Positions 1-8,205 of a stretch of DNA of 15,269 nt are shown here, piece after piece. This DNA comes from Emergomyces orientalis. Taxonomy: Eukaryota > Ascomycota > Eurotiomycetes > Onygenales > Ajellomycetaceae. The stretch spans positions 1 through 15,269 of the forward strand of contig MOWL01000063.1 in NCBI GenBank assembly GCA_002110485.1, read 5' to 3'. The translations under genes were made by a program, and so were the position numbers. How positions within the stretch are numbered: position 1 is the stretch's first letter; each line of letters begins with the position of its first letter. The notes below the pieces were generated by a model, which made no database searches, was not told the origin of the DNA, and saw only the letters and a list, made by a program, of their open reading frames with translations.

Positions 1-923
1 TCTACCAGAGTTTGAATTAAATGCTCTTTTGAAACATGATCAAATGCCCCTTTTATATTAATAAAAGCAGCAGTTGAAACTAGTTTTTCATTTCTAGCTA
101 ATTCTATATCATGAGTTTAGAGAAAAAACTGCATCTATTGCTGAGTTTTGCTTTCTACCCCTATTTGATCAATAAAATAATAGATCAGAGTCAGAGATAG
201 TACTTAGATATGATAATCTAGTAGCTATTATTTTTTCTAAGACTTTTCCCAAGCAATTTAACAATGATATAATTCTATAGGATTTTGGAATAGTGCTTTT
301 TCTATTTGGTTTTGCAAGTACTATTCCAGTGGCTTTTCTTCATATCTTGGGATGATATTCTTTTTTCAATAAATTGAAAAGTAATTCAAATATTTCTCCT
401 TTTAACTTAGGATATAATTTTTGTATTATTAAATGATTTATTGAGTCAGGGCCTGCAGCAGTTTTCTTTGAGCTTTCAAAAATTGCTGTTTGTAATTCAT
501 CTTCTGATAGATCTGATCATTCATCTTTTCTCTACATTTTCAGTATAATCATCTATTGGCATAGAGTTTTCATTTTGAGATACTGGTGGTTTTTGAAATA
601 ACATTCTTAACAATGCCTGGCATTTTTCTTCAAAGGAATGAGCTTTAATCTCTCTATTCTGATAGTTATATTCTAAAATAGGTAATTTAGCTACTTTTCT
701 TGATTTTTGTATAATTAAATGCTTTAAAAATCTCTTTTTCTTTTGCATTTTCAAGAAAAGTATTCCAGCATGAAGTTTTAGCTGTTTTTATAGTAGTGAA
801 GTATTCATTTCTTATTTCTTTGTATTCTTCATGAGTAATGATATCTTTTTTCCATTTTTCTCTGTAAATTGCTAAATTTTTTCTTTTCTCTGATATTTCT
901 TTATTCCACCATGATTTAGAGTA
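1..923 (-). pseudogene. LINE family A ORF2 fragment: pre-RT linker and N-terminal half of the RT
   Basis: Read from 923 down to 1, this gives a broken LINE ORF2. The order is a linker with a KSWWNKE-like stretch near 890-920, an open segment of 77 codons at 754-521, a GPDSINHLIIQKL stretch (RT motif 0/1 region) near 430-460, ATGIVLAKP near 310-330, YRIISLLNCLGKVLEK near 235-285 (typical of fungal Tad1-type RTs) and INIKGAFDH near 33-60, the RT motif A region. The first catalytic Asp of motif A reads Asn. A Trp expected after HPKI reads TGA. Frame changes occur near 520. Coding is AT-rich and Lys/Asn/Ile-rich, unlike LINE B. The rest of the RT lies before base 1; the endonuclease half is cut off at 923 by the SINE-like element. 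Family assignment is from remembered motifs. Confidence 0.85.
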
Positions 924-1031
924 GGCCCGGTGGCGTAGCGGTTAACTACGCCGCCATGGCACCCCTGTTTGGCGGCCTTCCCCCCGGGGAATGAATGCCA
1001 AGAGGGTGCAGGTTCGATTCCTGCAAGGGCC
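924..1031 (+). promoter_or_regulatory. tRNA-like SINE head with internal Pol III promoter (A and B boxes)
   Basis: The A box is TGGCGTAGCGG at 931-941 and the B box GGTTCGATTCC at 1011-1021. Paired stems are visible: acceptor-like GGCCC (924-928) with GGGCC (1027-1031); D-arm GCGTAG (933-938) with CTACGC (946-951); T-arm GCAGG (1008-1012) with CCTGC (1020-1024) around a 7-base TTCGATT loop. CCGCC and GGCGG flank an anticodon-like loop of 15 bases, and TTCCCC/GGGGAA at 978-991 resembles a variable arm. The length (108) and the large loop argue against a working tRNA gene. Family knowledge: in SINEs such a head drives RNA polymerase III transcription. Confidence 0.75.
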
Positions 1032-1090
1032 TCATTAACCAATTTCCACTGTTAAATCACAAAACAGTACCGGGGACCCCCGGGTGCACT

Positions 1091-1250
1091 ATAGCGAATC
1101 ATCGTCAAGCTTAAGGTGTCAGCTCGGGGGATCTTGGGCGCTAATTCTCCCTGATCTTTGTGGGCTAACCCCCCGGGCGTTTCAAGTTAGATCAGTACTA
1201 GTTTAGTGGTCTAGGACACCCGCAGGATAGCGAATCATCGTCAAGCTTAA
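1091..1250 (+). repeat. 24-bp direct repeat inside the SINE-like body
   Basis: ATAGCGAATCATCGTCAAGC followed by TTAA occurs at 1091-1114 and again at 1227-1250, identical over 24 bases, 136 bases start to start. A 12-base part (AGCTTAAGGTGT, 1108-1119) recurs at 1625-1636 near the 3' end of the body. Such repeats could reflect dimerisation of a shorter unit. No function is evident. Confidence 0.9.
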
Positions 1251-1659
1251 CTGGCCAAGGGACCCACCCCCACTATTCTAGGCACCCACCTCCGGGGAAT
1301 TGACAGATAAAAACCATCCGATTAGGACACCCTGGGCCTAGCAAGGACCTAGGTGAGAAGAGGCCTAGGCGCCCTTAATAGGTGGTTAGTGCAAGCAAGA
1401 CCATGACGGCCAATTGGTAGGCTGGAATGCTGAGATTGGCAGCCGGAAGGCTAGAAGCTTTAACTAGAATTAGATAGCTTTGGTGTTATTCTTAGTGGTT
1501 CTAATTAGGTAGGCTAGTTAAGAGCCTAGTTGGGCGGCGGTATTATGGGGGGATGATAACCTCTATGATGGCCCGAGAGGACAGACGCGGTGGTCGGTTA
1601 TATAGAGTGTTAAAATATGTATATAGCTTAAGGTGTAAACTGCAGGATTTGTCCTGTAG

Positions 1660-1985
1660 ATCTTTTATTTCCTTTGTATTCATGTCATGAGTTATTTTGT
1701 CTATCATTAATTTATTTTCTTTGTAATCACTTGAAAATTATATGAAAAAAAGAGAATATAAATAATCTTCAAAGATATTTATAAATAAATAAAAAAAAGA
1801 AAAATCAATTTGCTGACTATTCTGGGCTGGAATTCAAGTATTGCAAGTGCTATTTGTTTGAAGAAAAAATGTATAGTAATTAGTGTTAAAGTTAGAAAAA
1901 TCCTGAGACTCTTTGAGTCTCAGGTAGATATCATAGTCTCTGACTGCATATATATCTATAATTGAAGAATAATAATAATAATAAT
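1660..1985 (+). mobile_element. LINE A 3' UTR copy with (AAT)6 tail
   Basis: This stretch matches, with scattered small differences, the 3' UTR of LINE A at about 8285-8604 (plus strand) and at 8666-8990 (minus strand). Shared blocks include the Cys-rich-looking but noncoding GGGCTGGAATTCAAGTATTG near 1823 and the hairpin at 1902-1924. It ends in six AAT units at 1968-1985. The homology begins near 1662, right after the SINE-like body. Either this is the shared 3' tail of a LINE-dependent SINE, or a separate 5'-truncated LINE A insertion at the end of the SINE. I favour the first because no other sequence separates them. Confidence 0.8.
1902..1924 (+). other. LINE A 3' hairpin, copy 1
   Basis: CCTGAGACT (1902-1910), loop CTTTG, AGTCTCAGG (1916-1924): a 9-bp perfect stem about 44 bases before the (AAT)n tail. 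It is present in all three LINE A 3' ends in this window. In several LINEs a 3' stem-loop is what the element's own RT recognises; that role here is inferred. Confidence 0.8.
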
Positions 1986-2408
1986 CAATTGAAATAAGCT
2001 CATTATCAAAACCAGAAGAAGCTGAGAATCATAAAAGAATAATAAAGAAAATTGATTTTAAAAAGTCAATTCTAATCTATTCAGATGGTTCAATGAATGA
2101 AAATAAAGGCCTAGAAGCTGAAATAGCATATACAGAAGATAATTACAAATATACATCAGATTCATGGAATATTGGAAATGAATGTGAAGTATTTGATGCT
2201 GAATTATATGCTATAATGAAAGCTTTTAAACTGATAGAAATAAAAGCTTCAAAAAAAAAAAGATATGAAAGAAGCATGGATTTTTTCAGATAGTCAAGCA
2301 GCTTTGAAAAGAATTCAAAAGAATGAAATTCATAATGATTAAATGAATATAGAAGTAATTCTAAAGATATGCAAAAGAATTCAATTAAAATATAAGACAA
2401 AGATATAT
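1986..2408 (+). pseudogene. LINE A ORF2, N-terminal half of the RNase H domain (left arm)
   Basis: An open frame from 1988 gives an acidic/Lys-rich linker, then ILIYSDGS with the first catalytic Asp at 2084-2086, and AELYAI with the catalytic Glu at 2201-2203. The third motif, SDSQAALK, is visible near 2286-2310 but in another frame because of an extra T in a T run at 2281-2286; the inverted copy has the same T run. Lys/Tyr-rich sequence then runs to 2408, where LINE B interrupts it. The second half of the domain resumes at 7626. The copy begins abruptly at 1986 after an (AAT)6 tail, so it is 5'-truncated: endonuclease and RT are missing. RNase H identity is firm; the element is not functional. 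Confidence 0.85.
2392..2408 (+). repeat. 17-bp target-site duplication, left copy (left arm LINE B)
   Basis: ATAAGACAAAGATATAT is repeated exactly at 7626-7642. Removing 2409-7625 and one duplicate restores a continuous RNase H reading frame (KTKIY then LSWVPAH), which proves this is the insertion site. The length fits LINE target-primed insertion. Confidence 0.95.
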
Positions 2409-2490
2409 AGAATTATATCACTTTTGAATTGCTTGGGAAAATTCTTGAAAAAAAATAATAGCAACAAGATTATTATATCTAGGCTAGAAT
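2409..2490 (+). other. Fragment of LINE A RT at the 5' end of the LINE B insertion
   Basis: Translation gives RIISLLNCLGKILEK followed by an IIATRLLYLG-like stretch, matching the RT of the minus-strand LINE A fragment at about 200-290. In LINE A the RT lies upstream of the RNase H, so this piece is out of order here. It begins exactly where the target-site duplication ends, with TATA shared at the junction, and ends where the LINE B leader starts. The inverted copy (about 14787-14876) has the same piece, slightly longer before the LINE B leader. Confidence 0.85.
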
Positions 2491-2601
2491 CTTGAAAAAC
2501 CTCATCAAAAATTATTTTATTCTTTTACATCTAAATCGCGATCACTTCGTACCACAGAGAGTCTTGAAGGGCATCAGCTCACTCACACACTCTCAAACAC
2601 C

Positions 2602-3950
2602 AGGTTGAGGCTGTGAGCGTGAGTGGTGGTGCAGGGAATGTGGGGTGCGCGCGCGGCGCGACGCGTACCTGGAGCCGCGCAGGCAGGAGATGCGGCAACA
2701 AATGGTATGGCAGCAACACTGTGCATGATCACTGAGGCTCTTAGAGAGGGGAGAAAGACAAGAAGATTAATAAGAAAGAATTACTGTATATTCAGAGAGC
2801 TCTGAAGGCAGTGAATGAGCTCAAGAAGGACCTGCTTGACAACATGTTAAAGAAGCTAGAGAACGCTACAAGCGCATCACAGGAGAATGAAAGACACAAC
2901 ATGCTGGACAGTGAGACCTCATGGGCGCGCATAGCGGCCAATGGAGGGCCGCCAGCAAAGATAGTAATCAGGCGTGCATTGAGAGAGGTGGTGATATCTC
3001 AACACAACTGTGATGCACTGGCAGTGGAGGAGTGCACCCCAGAGGCCATTGTTAAGAAGGTGAACGAAGCTATCAAAGACATCACTGCCGGCACAGTGGT
3101 GGCAGCAAGATACATGCCCAGCGGAGACCTGATTCTTGTCACAGATACACCCAGTACAAAGCTGAATTGGTGAAAAGCAGTGAATGAGTGAAAAATGAAG
3201 AGACAAGCACATATATAGAAAGAAAATGTATACAGTACTGATCAAGAGTTGCTCCACTCAAGACCATTAGCTGGAACAAACCAGAGAAAGCAGTGGATGA
3301 TGTGTACAAGCAGAATCTATCACTGAGATGCAAGATGCTCATTCACAAGATGACAAAGTATCTAGCTAAGCAACAGAAACTGCATGAAAGCATCATCATA
3401 CATGTAACAAATCACAACAGGACAAATACTCTAGTGAAAAGTGGTATTATCTTGGGAGAATGAGTTCTGCATGTTGAAATCTTTCATAGAGAGGCTCAAG
3501 TCACCTGGTGCTACAGCTGTCAGTGATACAGGCACATAGCTAGATTTTGCCGAAAAGGGGATGTCTGTGGACACTGTGCAGTGGAGGGACACACAGACAA
3601 GAGCTGCACAGCACTGTTAGAGGGAAAAAGGCAGTCTGCTGCAACTGTGGAGGGACCACACCCAGCATGAGCAAAACTGCCCGGAACGGCGCGCAGCGGT
3701 GGAACTAGCTAAAGAGGCGCTCAGGAACCGGCCGCAACGCTTTGTGATACAGGCCTCTGATGAGAAAGGCTGAACCACACCCAGAAAACATGACAGAATC
3801 ACAGACAAGAAAACACAGAGTAGTCAGCAAAGAGTGGAAAGACCCACTGATGTGTCCAGAGCAGGTGCACAACAGAAAGACTCTCTAAATGAGTATATAC
3901 ACTTCACACGGTCAATTGACATGCAGGATCAGAATACGGGTGAACAATGA
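2602..3950 (+). pseudogene. LINE B ORF1, gag-like protein with three CCHC zinc knuckles (left arm, broken)
   Basis: ORF1 of LINEs encodes an RNA-binding protein that packages the element's RNA. The start codon is lost here: the base run CACCAGG at 2598-2604 lacks the T present in the inverted copy (CACCATGG). Readable segments are a Gly/Ala/Arg-rich N-terminus (to about 2700), a Lys/Glu-rich helical part, a 120-codon open stretch 2811-3173 with TSWARIAANG and an RRM-like region, then basic segments in shifting frames. Knuckle 1 (CX2CX4HX4C) is at 3509-3550 with an in-frame TGA; knuckle 2 (CX2CX4HX4C) at 3566-3607; knuckle 3 (CX2CX3HX6C type) starts at 3637 but is frameshifted. The C-terminus reads SIDMQDQNTGEQ and stops at 3948-3950, overlapping ORF2. 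Confidence 0.85.
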
Positions 3951-6900
3951 GTGAACAACTTCAAATACTGCAATACAATGTGCATAACTCAAGTAAAGTG
4001 ATGAACACATTGCTGGCCAAGCCCAAAACAGCATTAAACTATGATATTATTGTGCTACAAGAGCCATGAATGCACAAGAGAGCTGGCAGTGGCACAACAT
4101 GTTCAATCAACTGTGGTTTTTGACAGACAGGCATGCAAAATAAGGAGACTAGAGTGGGGTTTCTCATCAACAAAAGACTGGCAGCAGAGACATGGGAGGT
4201 TAGAGCAGTAACAAGATACATGATACTGTTAACTATCATCACAGCAAAGGGCCGGTGCTAATACTCAATGTCTATGCCACCCCGCCAGGCAGCTACACAA
4301 TGGTGCCCGAGGACTCCCCCATTCTGCAACTACAGATGGTGATGAAAGAGGCAGAGGCGTTGCTACAGATGCAGAACCAGGAGACAAGTACACAAGCATG
4401 TAATCATGAGACACCTGTGCAACAAGCAGAGATGATGATGCTAGAAGACTTCAATGTACATCACTCAAGCTGGGGAGGGAGCGTGTGAGGCACAATTTTG
4501 AACTGGCATGAGAGCTTATAGCACAGATGAATGTCCTTAACTTACAACTGATAACACCACAGGGTGCGATCACATGGCAGAACTGTGGTAGTACTGAAAC
4601 AACTCTGAACCTGATCTTTGTGTCAGAAAACCTGAATGAAGGGATGTTAGAATGCCGAGTGGCACATGAGATAGACATGGCATCAGATTATCTATCAGTG
4701 ATTACCAGACTTGCTATCAATGTGCCTGTCAGATTGAGAGAGAGATGCAACTGGCAAAGAGTGAACTCACAGCTGCTACAGCAAAATTGTCTGAATTTTA
4801 GATGCTGCAGAACCTTCATCTCAACAGCAGAGATTGATGAATATGTGAACTATTTCAGCAAGTTCATCAGCACACTGGCAGATAAACATGCTAAACGCGC
4901 TCATGTCTGTGAGAAAAGCCGCTCATGATGATCAAAAGAGATAGCAGAAGCTGTCAGTGAATACAAGCAAGTGATGAGAAGCACTCACAGCACTGAAAAT
5001 GAGAGAAAAAGAGCATGAAACAAGTGCAACAGAGAAATAAAGCTTGCAAAGACTGCAAACTTTCATGATCTAATGAACAGTGCAGGCACTGACTCTAAGC
5101 TGCTCTGAAAGCTAGCCAAGTGGGGGTGCACACACACTCATGAGTTCAAGCAACCTGCAAGATTATCACCACTTAAGAAAGCATCTAGCACTTTAGATAT
5201 GCCTGAGTCTTTGACATCTGTGTTTCAGGACAAGGCTGAACTGCTGCGTGAGAGATTCTTTCCTGAGCCACTATCAGTCAGTGAGATGGATATGCAGAGA
5301 GATGTTCAATCACAGAGTGTGAGTGACACACTAGAAATTACAGAGAAGATCATGACAACAATTATAGCCAGATTGTCAAATGACAAGGCATCAGGTGCTA
5401 ATGGCATTCCCAACTGATTTCTTAAAATGCTAGGGCCGAACTTCATCACAGCAATGACTGAGCTCATTCAAGCCTGCTGGCAATGGGAGCACTATTCACA
5501 GGCATTCAAGACAGCGCACACAGTGGTGCTTAAAAAGCCAGGCAAGAAAGACTACAGTGAAGCTGAAGCTTTGGAGGCCTATAGCACTGCTAGACACTGT
5601 AGAAAAATCATTGAGGCTGCAACAGCAAGAGAAATAAGACATCTCGCGGAGAGTCATGAAATGTTGCCAGCTCAACAGATGGGGGCATGCAGTGGGCGCT
5701 CCACTGAGACAGCACTTGCACTACTGCTAGCACAAATTCGCACAGTATGGGAGAAGCAGAGAGCAGTGTCATCAGTGTTATCACTGATATCTCTGGAGCA
5801 TATGACAGAGTGCTCAGAAGATGCTTGATTCACATTCTTAAAATGAAAGAACTACCCAGACATCTGACTGAATGAGTTGATTCATTCATGCAAGATCGCA
5901 GGGCCACACTAGTATTTGATAAGCAGAAGACAGAGACCTTTAGTGTGAACACAGGTATTTCACAGAGATCATCACTATCACTCATTCTATTTCTTTTTTT
6001 ATAATGAGAAGCTGCTGCGCATCTGCTCATCACACAACAAGCCAGTCAGCTGTATAGAATTTGTGAATGATATCAATATTCTGGCTTATGACAACTCCAC
6101 TGAGGCAAACTGCGCACAACTAGCACAAGTGCATGCTGAATGTGCGCATTGAGTGAACAGACATGGAGCAATCTTCATGTCATAAAAGTATGAACTTATG
6201 CACTTCACTCAAGCACGCACAAGGTTTAATCTGAAACAGCCACTACAACTACCACAGCGAGAAATACCACCACAGAAGGAAATGCGGGTGCTAGAAGTAT
6301 GGCTTGATTCCAAGCTGAGATGGTGAGGTCATATAAACAGAGTTATAGACAGGTCAAAATTGCAAATAGAAGCTCTCACACAGATCACACAGTCAACATG
6401 GGGCCTCCCTCTTCAGCAAGCCCGTGGAGTCTACAATGCTGTGATCAGGCCAGCCATCACATATGGCGCGCTGGCATGGCATCAACCGCAGGCAACTCAA
6501 CAAGAGCCTCGACAACAGCGCCAGCTGTTAAGAGGTCTGGAGAAGATTCAAAATGAATGTCTGCACATCATAGCAGAAGTCTATAGAGCAACATCAATCA
6601 CCTCGCTGGAAGCTGAAACATTTACACTGCCAATAAGTGTGTATCTTGATGGAATGGTGGCTAAAGCAACTGAGCGGCTTAGAGAAACAGGAGTCATGAA
6701 ACAGATACAGCAAGTATGTGCACAGATCAGAACCAGACTTCAGTGTAAAGAAAGCAGACATGTGGTACCAGTGAAAACTGTACTGCATTCAGTAAAAATG
6801 CAGCAGAAATGGAGTGTGCAGTGAGTGAGAGAAGCAAAACAGTACAGAGAGAGAGAGAGTCAGTTAAATCATCTAACTGATTGATTCTTCAAAAGATGAG

Positions 6901-7381
6901 TATGAAGAAATCAGTAATTAGATGTATAACATTTGGAGAGCACACTACATCATGAAGAGAACTGTTTGACAGACCCCCAGACATCAAGCAGCTAAAGTGG
7001 CATGAGGGCCTGAGCAAGGCTTGAAGCTCACTAATAGTTCAACTACGCACAGGCAAGACAGGCCTGGCAGCATTTTTACATAGAAGAAAAGTGCCAGATT
7101 TTTCCCACACCAGAGTGCTCATGTGGATATGAGCATGAAACTGTGCTTCATGTGATGGTGCACTGCACACAGTTCAGCACAGAGCGAGCGGAGTTGGAAC
7201 ACGAAGGAGTGGATAAAAGATGGCTGTTGAACACAGCAGAGAAACTGTGCAGATTGACCACATAGTGATTGAAACAGAGTATTCTTGACAGTTCACTCTG
7301 GCCAAAGCTCTGAGTGAGAGGCAGGGCAGGCAAAGACATGAAGAGTGACAGACACTTTCAGTGAGAGATTTTCTATGTTGA
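3947..7381 (+). pseudogene. LINE B ORF2, endonuclease-RT polyprotein (left arm, broken)
   Basis: This encodes the nicking and reverse-transcribing enzyme of the element, about 1145 codons. Endonuclease (EEP fold): LQILQYNVHNSS from 3960, VLQEP near 4055, LNVYATPPG near 4260, LEDFNVHHSSWGG near 4441, TTLNLIFVSE near 4600, SDYLSV near 4683. RT: NDKASGANGIPN near 5380, IEAATAREI near 5610, SGRSTETAL near 5690, motif A SGAYDRV (frameshifted) near 5790, motif B ISQRSSLSLILF from 5957, motif C FVNDI at 6060-6074. The C-terminal part (6360-7381) has CX1CX7HX4C at 7116-7166. Expected catalytic residues are changed (GDFN to EDFN, TLDL to TLNL, SDH to SDY, VDD to VND). TGA replaces expected Trp at 4926, 4929, 5106, 5415, 5873, 6150, 6324 and 6822. 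Non-functional. Confidence 0.9.
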
Positions 7382-7627
7382 ACATTTATTACTGAGAGTA
7401 GTTGTGAGTGATCTTGTCTTCTTTTTGATGTGAGACATTTCTTTCTCTAAAAGCAGCTGTGGCTGCTCCGCAGTATTTTGAAGATGTTAAAGAGTGGAAT
7501 AGATCTGAAGATCAGGGGGTTTTTAGTCCAGTGACAGATCATGTCTGTCACAAAGTTTTTCTTACTTTGTATATTAAGCAGAGCCCCACATATCCTTGTG
7601 ATTAAGTGGTGTAGAAATAATAATAAT
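7382..7627 (+). other. LINE B 3' UTR with hairpins and (AAT)n tail (left arm)
   Basis: After the ORF2 stop, about 245 bases lead to AAT units at 7616-7627. Two hairpins are visible: AGCAGC (7452-7457), loop TGTG, GCTGCT (7462-7467); and GTGACAGA (7531-7538), loop TCATG, TCTGTCAC (7544-7551). The second is perfect in both arms and lies about 65 bases before the tail, as does the hairpin of LINE A. A role in RT recognition is inferred. The tail overlaps the start of the target-site duplication. Confidence 0.75.
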
Positions 7628-7642
7628 AAGACAAAGATATAT
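7626..7642 (+). repeat. 17-bp target-site duplication, right copy (left arm LINE B)
   Basis: Exact match to 2392-2408, immediately after the (AAT)n tail of LINE B. Because the tail ends in AAT, the first two or three bases of the duplication cannot be told from the tail. Confidence 0.95.
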
Positions 7643-8205
7643 CTGAGCTGGGTTCCTGCTCATATAAATATACATGGAAATGAGCTTGCTGATGAAGCAG
7701 CAAAGAAAGGAACAGAACTAAAAATTGCAAGTTCAAAAATAGTTTCATGGTCTTTTATTAAAAGAAAGATAAAAGAGAATTGCTTAGAAAAAATGGCATA
7801 AAATATGGAAAAAACAAAGAAAAAGTCCTCACTATCTTAGATTTGAAACTAAACCTAAATGAAAATCATGCTCTATTAAGTGTAAAAGAAGCTTTTCTCC
7901 TCAATCATTCAATTAAAACTAGGTCATGGCTATTTCAAATCTTATTTGAAAAGAATATCTGATATTAAAAGTGAAAATTGTGAATATTGTGACTCTCTTG
8001 AAGATCCAGAACATATTTAATGAATTGCTCATTAAATCAAGAACTTAGAGCTGAACTGAGATATAAATATAAGCTGAGAGAAATGAATATGAAACTACTA
8101 TTTTCAACTGAAATAGACAGTCAATATTTAATTGATTTTCTCAATGAAACTCAACTAGCTACTAGAAATCAATTCTATTTCAAAGATGAAAATATAAATG
8201 AATGA
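7628..8205 (+). pseudogene. LINE A ORF2, C-terminal half of RNase H and tail domain (left arm)
   Basis: The frame continues from 2408. KIYLSWVPAHINIHGNELADEAAK holds the conserved His and the last catalytic Asp (7691-7693). A Lys-rich region follows (ending the RNase H fold), then GHGYFKSYLKR near 7930 and a C-terminal Cys/His motif ENCEYCDSLEDPEH near 7972-8015, as seen after the RNase H of related fungal LINEs. The last 60 codons (8020-8205) are open and end in TGA at 8203-8205. Frame breaks occur near 7795, 7890 and at a T run near 8016 (the inverted copy has two more T). The inverted copy carries different breaks, so neither arm is intact. Confidence 0.85.

Larger units (their letters stand above)
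924..1659 (+). mobile_element. SINE-like element, tRNA-derived head and GC-rich body
   Basis: A sharp change from AT-rich LINE A sequence to GC-rich sequence occurs at 923/924, with a return to AT-rich sequence near 1610-1660. The first 108 bases are tRNA-like with Pol III boxes, which is how tRNA-derived SINEs begin. The body has no long open frame. It holds a 24-bp direct repeat, several CCTAGG-type short motifs, and an imperfect hairpin at 1640-1659 (CTGCAGGA, loop TTTG, TCCTGTAG, one G.T pair). It sits inside the coding region of the minus-strand LINE A fragment. Its 3' end is followed at once by the LINE A 3' UTR and an (AAT)6 tail, so the whole unit could end at 1985. I found no clear target-site duplication around 924/1985. 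The body is not matched to any family I can name. Confidence 0.65.
2409..7625 (+). mobile_element. LINE family B, nearly full-length insertion (left arm)
   Basis: This is a 5.2-kb non-LTR retrotransposon inserted in the RNase H gene of LINE A. In order it has a short chimeric 5' piece (2409-2490), 5' leader, ORF1 (about 2602-3950), ORF2 (3947-7381), 3' UTR (7382-7615) and an (AAT)4 tail (7616-7627) running into the duplication. No LTRs are present. The coding style (GC near half, Ala/Gln/Glu-rich) differs from the AT-rich host element. It has no RNase H of its own that I can see; ORF2 ends after a C-terminal Cys/His motif. All frames are broken by small indels and TGA codons. Closest remembered group: Pezizomycotina Tad1-like LINEs. 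Confidence 0.9.

Noticed and set aside
924..1031. A genuine tRNA gene
   Set aside because: The acceptor stem has mismatches next to the body, the anticodon-like loop is 15 bases, total length is 108, and it leads into a longer SINE-like body.
1091..1250. CRISPR-like array
   Set aside because: Only two copies of the 24-mer exist in a eukaryotic SINE-like context, with no regular spacers.
1600..1700. LTR ends or terminal inverted repeats of a DNA transposon around the palindrome
   Set aside because: No terminal repeat with a transposase or integrase is present; the symmetry is that of whole LINE copies, and each ends in an AAT tail.
1968..1985. AAT repeat as a free microsatellite
   Set aside because: All AAT runs here sit exactly at LINE 3' ends, so they are tails.
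2143..2400. Minus-strand frame with hydrophobic stretches (also 14885-15082 plus strand)
   Set aside because: It is antisense to the RNase H; its Phe/Leu/Ile richness reflects Lys/Asn-rich codons on the other strand.
3617..3808. Minus-strand Cys-rich frame (also 13469-13846 plus strand), which could look like a small secreted protein
   Set aside because: It is the shadow of the CCHC knuckle region of ORF1; the Cys/Ser bias comes from the complementary Gly/Ala/Gln codons.
4451..4678. A 75-codon minus-strand frame, present also at 12598-12825 on the plus strand
   Set aside because: It is antisense to the endonuclease of LINE B and conserved only because the arms are copies of each other.
5780..5830. 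Programmed frameshift in the RT motif A region of LINE B
   Set aside because: The inverted copy keeps the frame here with an Asn codon, and no slippery site is visible, so a lost base in the left arm is enough.
6837..6860. GAGA repeat (also near 10425-10440) as a regulatory element
   Set aside because: It lies within the ORF2 coding region, encodes Arg/Glu, and is only about 14 bases long.
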